Shown: one piece after another, positions 11,971 to 12,646 of the stretch
How positions within the stretch are numbered: position 1 is the first letter of the stretch
Layout: each line of letters starts with the position of its first letter
Assembly: GCF_037389425.1 (NCBI RefSeq)
Contig: NZ_JBBHKR010000108.1
Location: 1-12,646 of the forward strand
Source of the DNA: Stygiolobus sp037389425
GTDB taxonomy: Archaea; Thermoproteota; Thermoprotei_A; Sulfolobales; Sulfolobaceae
DNA: 12,646 nucleotides
Direction of reading: 5' to 3'
Notes under the pieces: model-generated
Database searches by the model: none
The model's input: only the letters and a program-made list of their open reading frames with translations
What the model was told of the DNA's origin: nothing
Program-made: the position numbers and the translations under genes

Positions 11971-12646
11971 GAAGTTTTGCTAGATTTCTAGGTATTTTGG
12001 CCGGTCTGTTATCTTTTTGGAAAAGCTCTTTTCTCCTAGCCTCCAAGATCATAGGCTCTATTGACAAGTACTCTGCAGCAGTGATTACCCTACATCCTAC
12101 TGACTTAGCTACTTCCTTCACTGGTTTAAGTATGTTTTCGTAATTAAGATCACGCAAAACATGGTGATCAATAATAGCATATTGAAGACCGTTTTTAACT
12201 ATATTTTCTAGATTCTTTATCTCAATGTCTAATTCTTCTTGGGATAATGCTCTACCTAATAAATAGCTTAATGGTCCATCTATAATTAGAAAGTTAGGCT
12301 TAACCTCATTGATAAATCTCACATGTCCTTCCTTTGGTGCACCCTCAATGTCAGAGGTGAAGAGAACCGTTCCGTCCTTATCATTAATTGCAACCTGAAC
12401 TACATAGCCAAGTCTTTCATCAGCACCATGAGGAACAGCAGGAGAAAACTTTATCATCGTAGAGCCGAACCTTATCTCTTTCCCATCCGCACTCTCAACT
12501 ACCTTAGGTCTATCTTTAATAGATTTTAGAAATCTAGGAGCTCTTCTGAACTTTTGGCTAGGGTTTATGTTATTCTGAGGGTCTTTGATAAAAAGTACTT
12601 TTTTGTCGTAAATATCAATAGGAATTACGTACCCTGGATCATGATG
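11951..12646 (-). CDS. UPF0282-family metallo-beta-lactamase-fold protein, N-terminus beyond the window
   Basis: The minus-strand frame is open to the right edge, giving 231 visible residues. The first visible residues, HHDPGYVIPIDIYDKK, are the end of the HxHxDHHDPG metal motif of the UPF0282 family, so the start lies just outside. Other family features: FSPAVPHGADERLGYVVQV (a conserved metal-site His), FTSDIEGA with the second-site Asp, FLIIDGPLSYLLG and YAIIDHHVLRD. These are the His and Asp ligands of a two-metal hydrolase. Family length is roughly 300 residues, so about 70 are missing. The biochemical substrate of UPF0282 is not established as far as I know. An internal Met at 12457 is not the start, because conserved sequence continues upstream of it. 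The 3' end overlaps the VIT1-family gene by 20 bp. Confidence 0.85.
   Translation of the reverse strand, partial: HHDPGYVIPIDIYDKKVLFIKDPQNNINPSQKFRRAPRFLKSIKDRPKVVESADGKEIRFGSTMIKFSPAVPHGADERLGYVVQVAINDKDGTVLFTSDIEGAPKEGHVRFINEVKPNFLIIDGPLSYLLGRALSQEELDIEIKNLENIVKNGLQYAIIDHHVLRDLNYENILKPVKEVAKSVGCRVITAAEYLSIEPMILEARRKELFQKDNRPAKIPRNLAKLLTAGDS

Noticed and set aside
11951..12457. A complete 168-residue protein starting at the Met at 12457
   Set aside because: The frame is open upstream to the window edge and encodes conserved UPF0282 sequence including HHDPG, so 12457 is an internal Met.

Overview
The window looks like chromosomal DNA from a thermoacidophilic crenarchaeon of the Sulfolobales (Sulfolobus, Sulfurisphaera, Acidianus or a relative). 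The reasons are an A+T-rich genome, many leaderless genes with a TATA box about 24-29 bp upstream of the start codon, a Shine-Dalgarno site mainly inside an operon, very tight packing, and archaeal or crenarchaeal families (PurT, MoaB, UPF0282, a four-CBS protein with an HPF-like tail, a stand-alone AAA-associated domain protein, VIT1/CCC1). No rRNA, tRNA, insertion sequence, prophage gene or CRISPR array was seen. The species is an inference from style and cannot be fixed from the sequence alone.

Layout, left to right. 1-1423: a minus-strand pair, a four-CBS protein with an HPF/RaiA-like C-terminus followed by a nitrilase-family hydrolase cut by the window edge. 1474-2517: a plus-strand histone-deacetylase-family enzyme. 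2512-4372: minus-strand purT (purine synthesis) preceded by a PD-(D/E)XK nuclease-fold protein. 4422-5066: a polytopic polyprenol/diacylglycerol-kinase-family protein. 5040-5669: a second nuclease-fold protein whose 5' region holds a candidate C/D box sRNA (about 5683-5738). 5777-6217: an unrecognised small protein. 6214-7203: a DAO-family FAD oxidoreductase. 7239-8566: an operon of a nucleotidyltransferase-like protein and MoaB. 8552-10435: a fused FAD/di-[4Fe-4S] oxidoreductase. 10436-10692: the only sizeable intergenic gap. 10693-11175: a stand-alone AAA-associated winged-helix protein. 11239-11970: a VIT1/CCC1 iron/manganese transporter. 11951-12646: a UPF0282 metallo-beta-lactamase-fold protein, cut by the right edge.

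Genes alternate strand repeatedly. All five convergent junctions overlap by 4-27 bp, so none has an intergenic terminator. Divergent neighbours share, or nearly share, promoters: one near-palindromic TATA element appears to serve both the CBS protein and the deacetylase, another both sides of 4372/4422, and at 7203/7239 two TATA boxes interlock in mirror symmetry. I see no single large undescribed gene system such as a defence island. The most unusual points are the CBS-HPF fusion, the interlocked promoters, the candidate C/D sRNA, two solitary nuclease-fold genes within 2 kb, and the compact flavo-iron-sulfur fusion.
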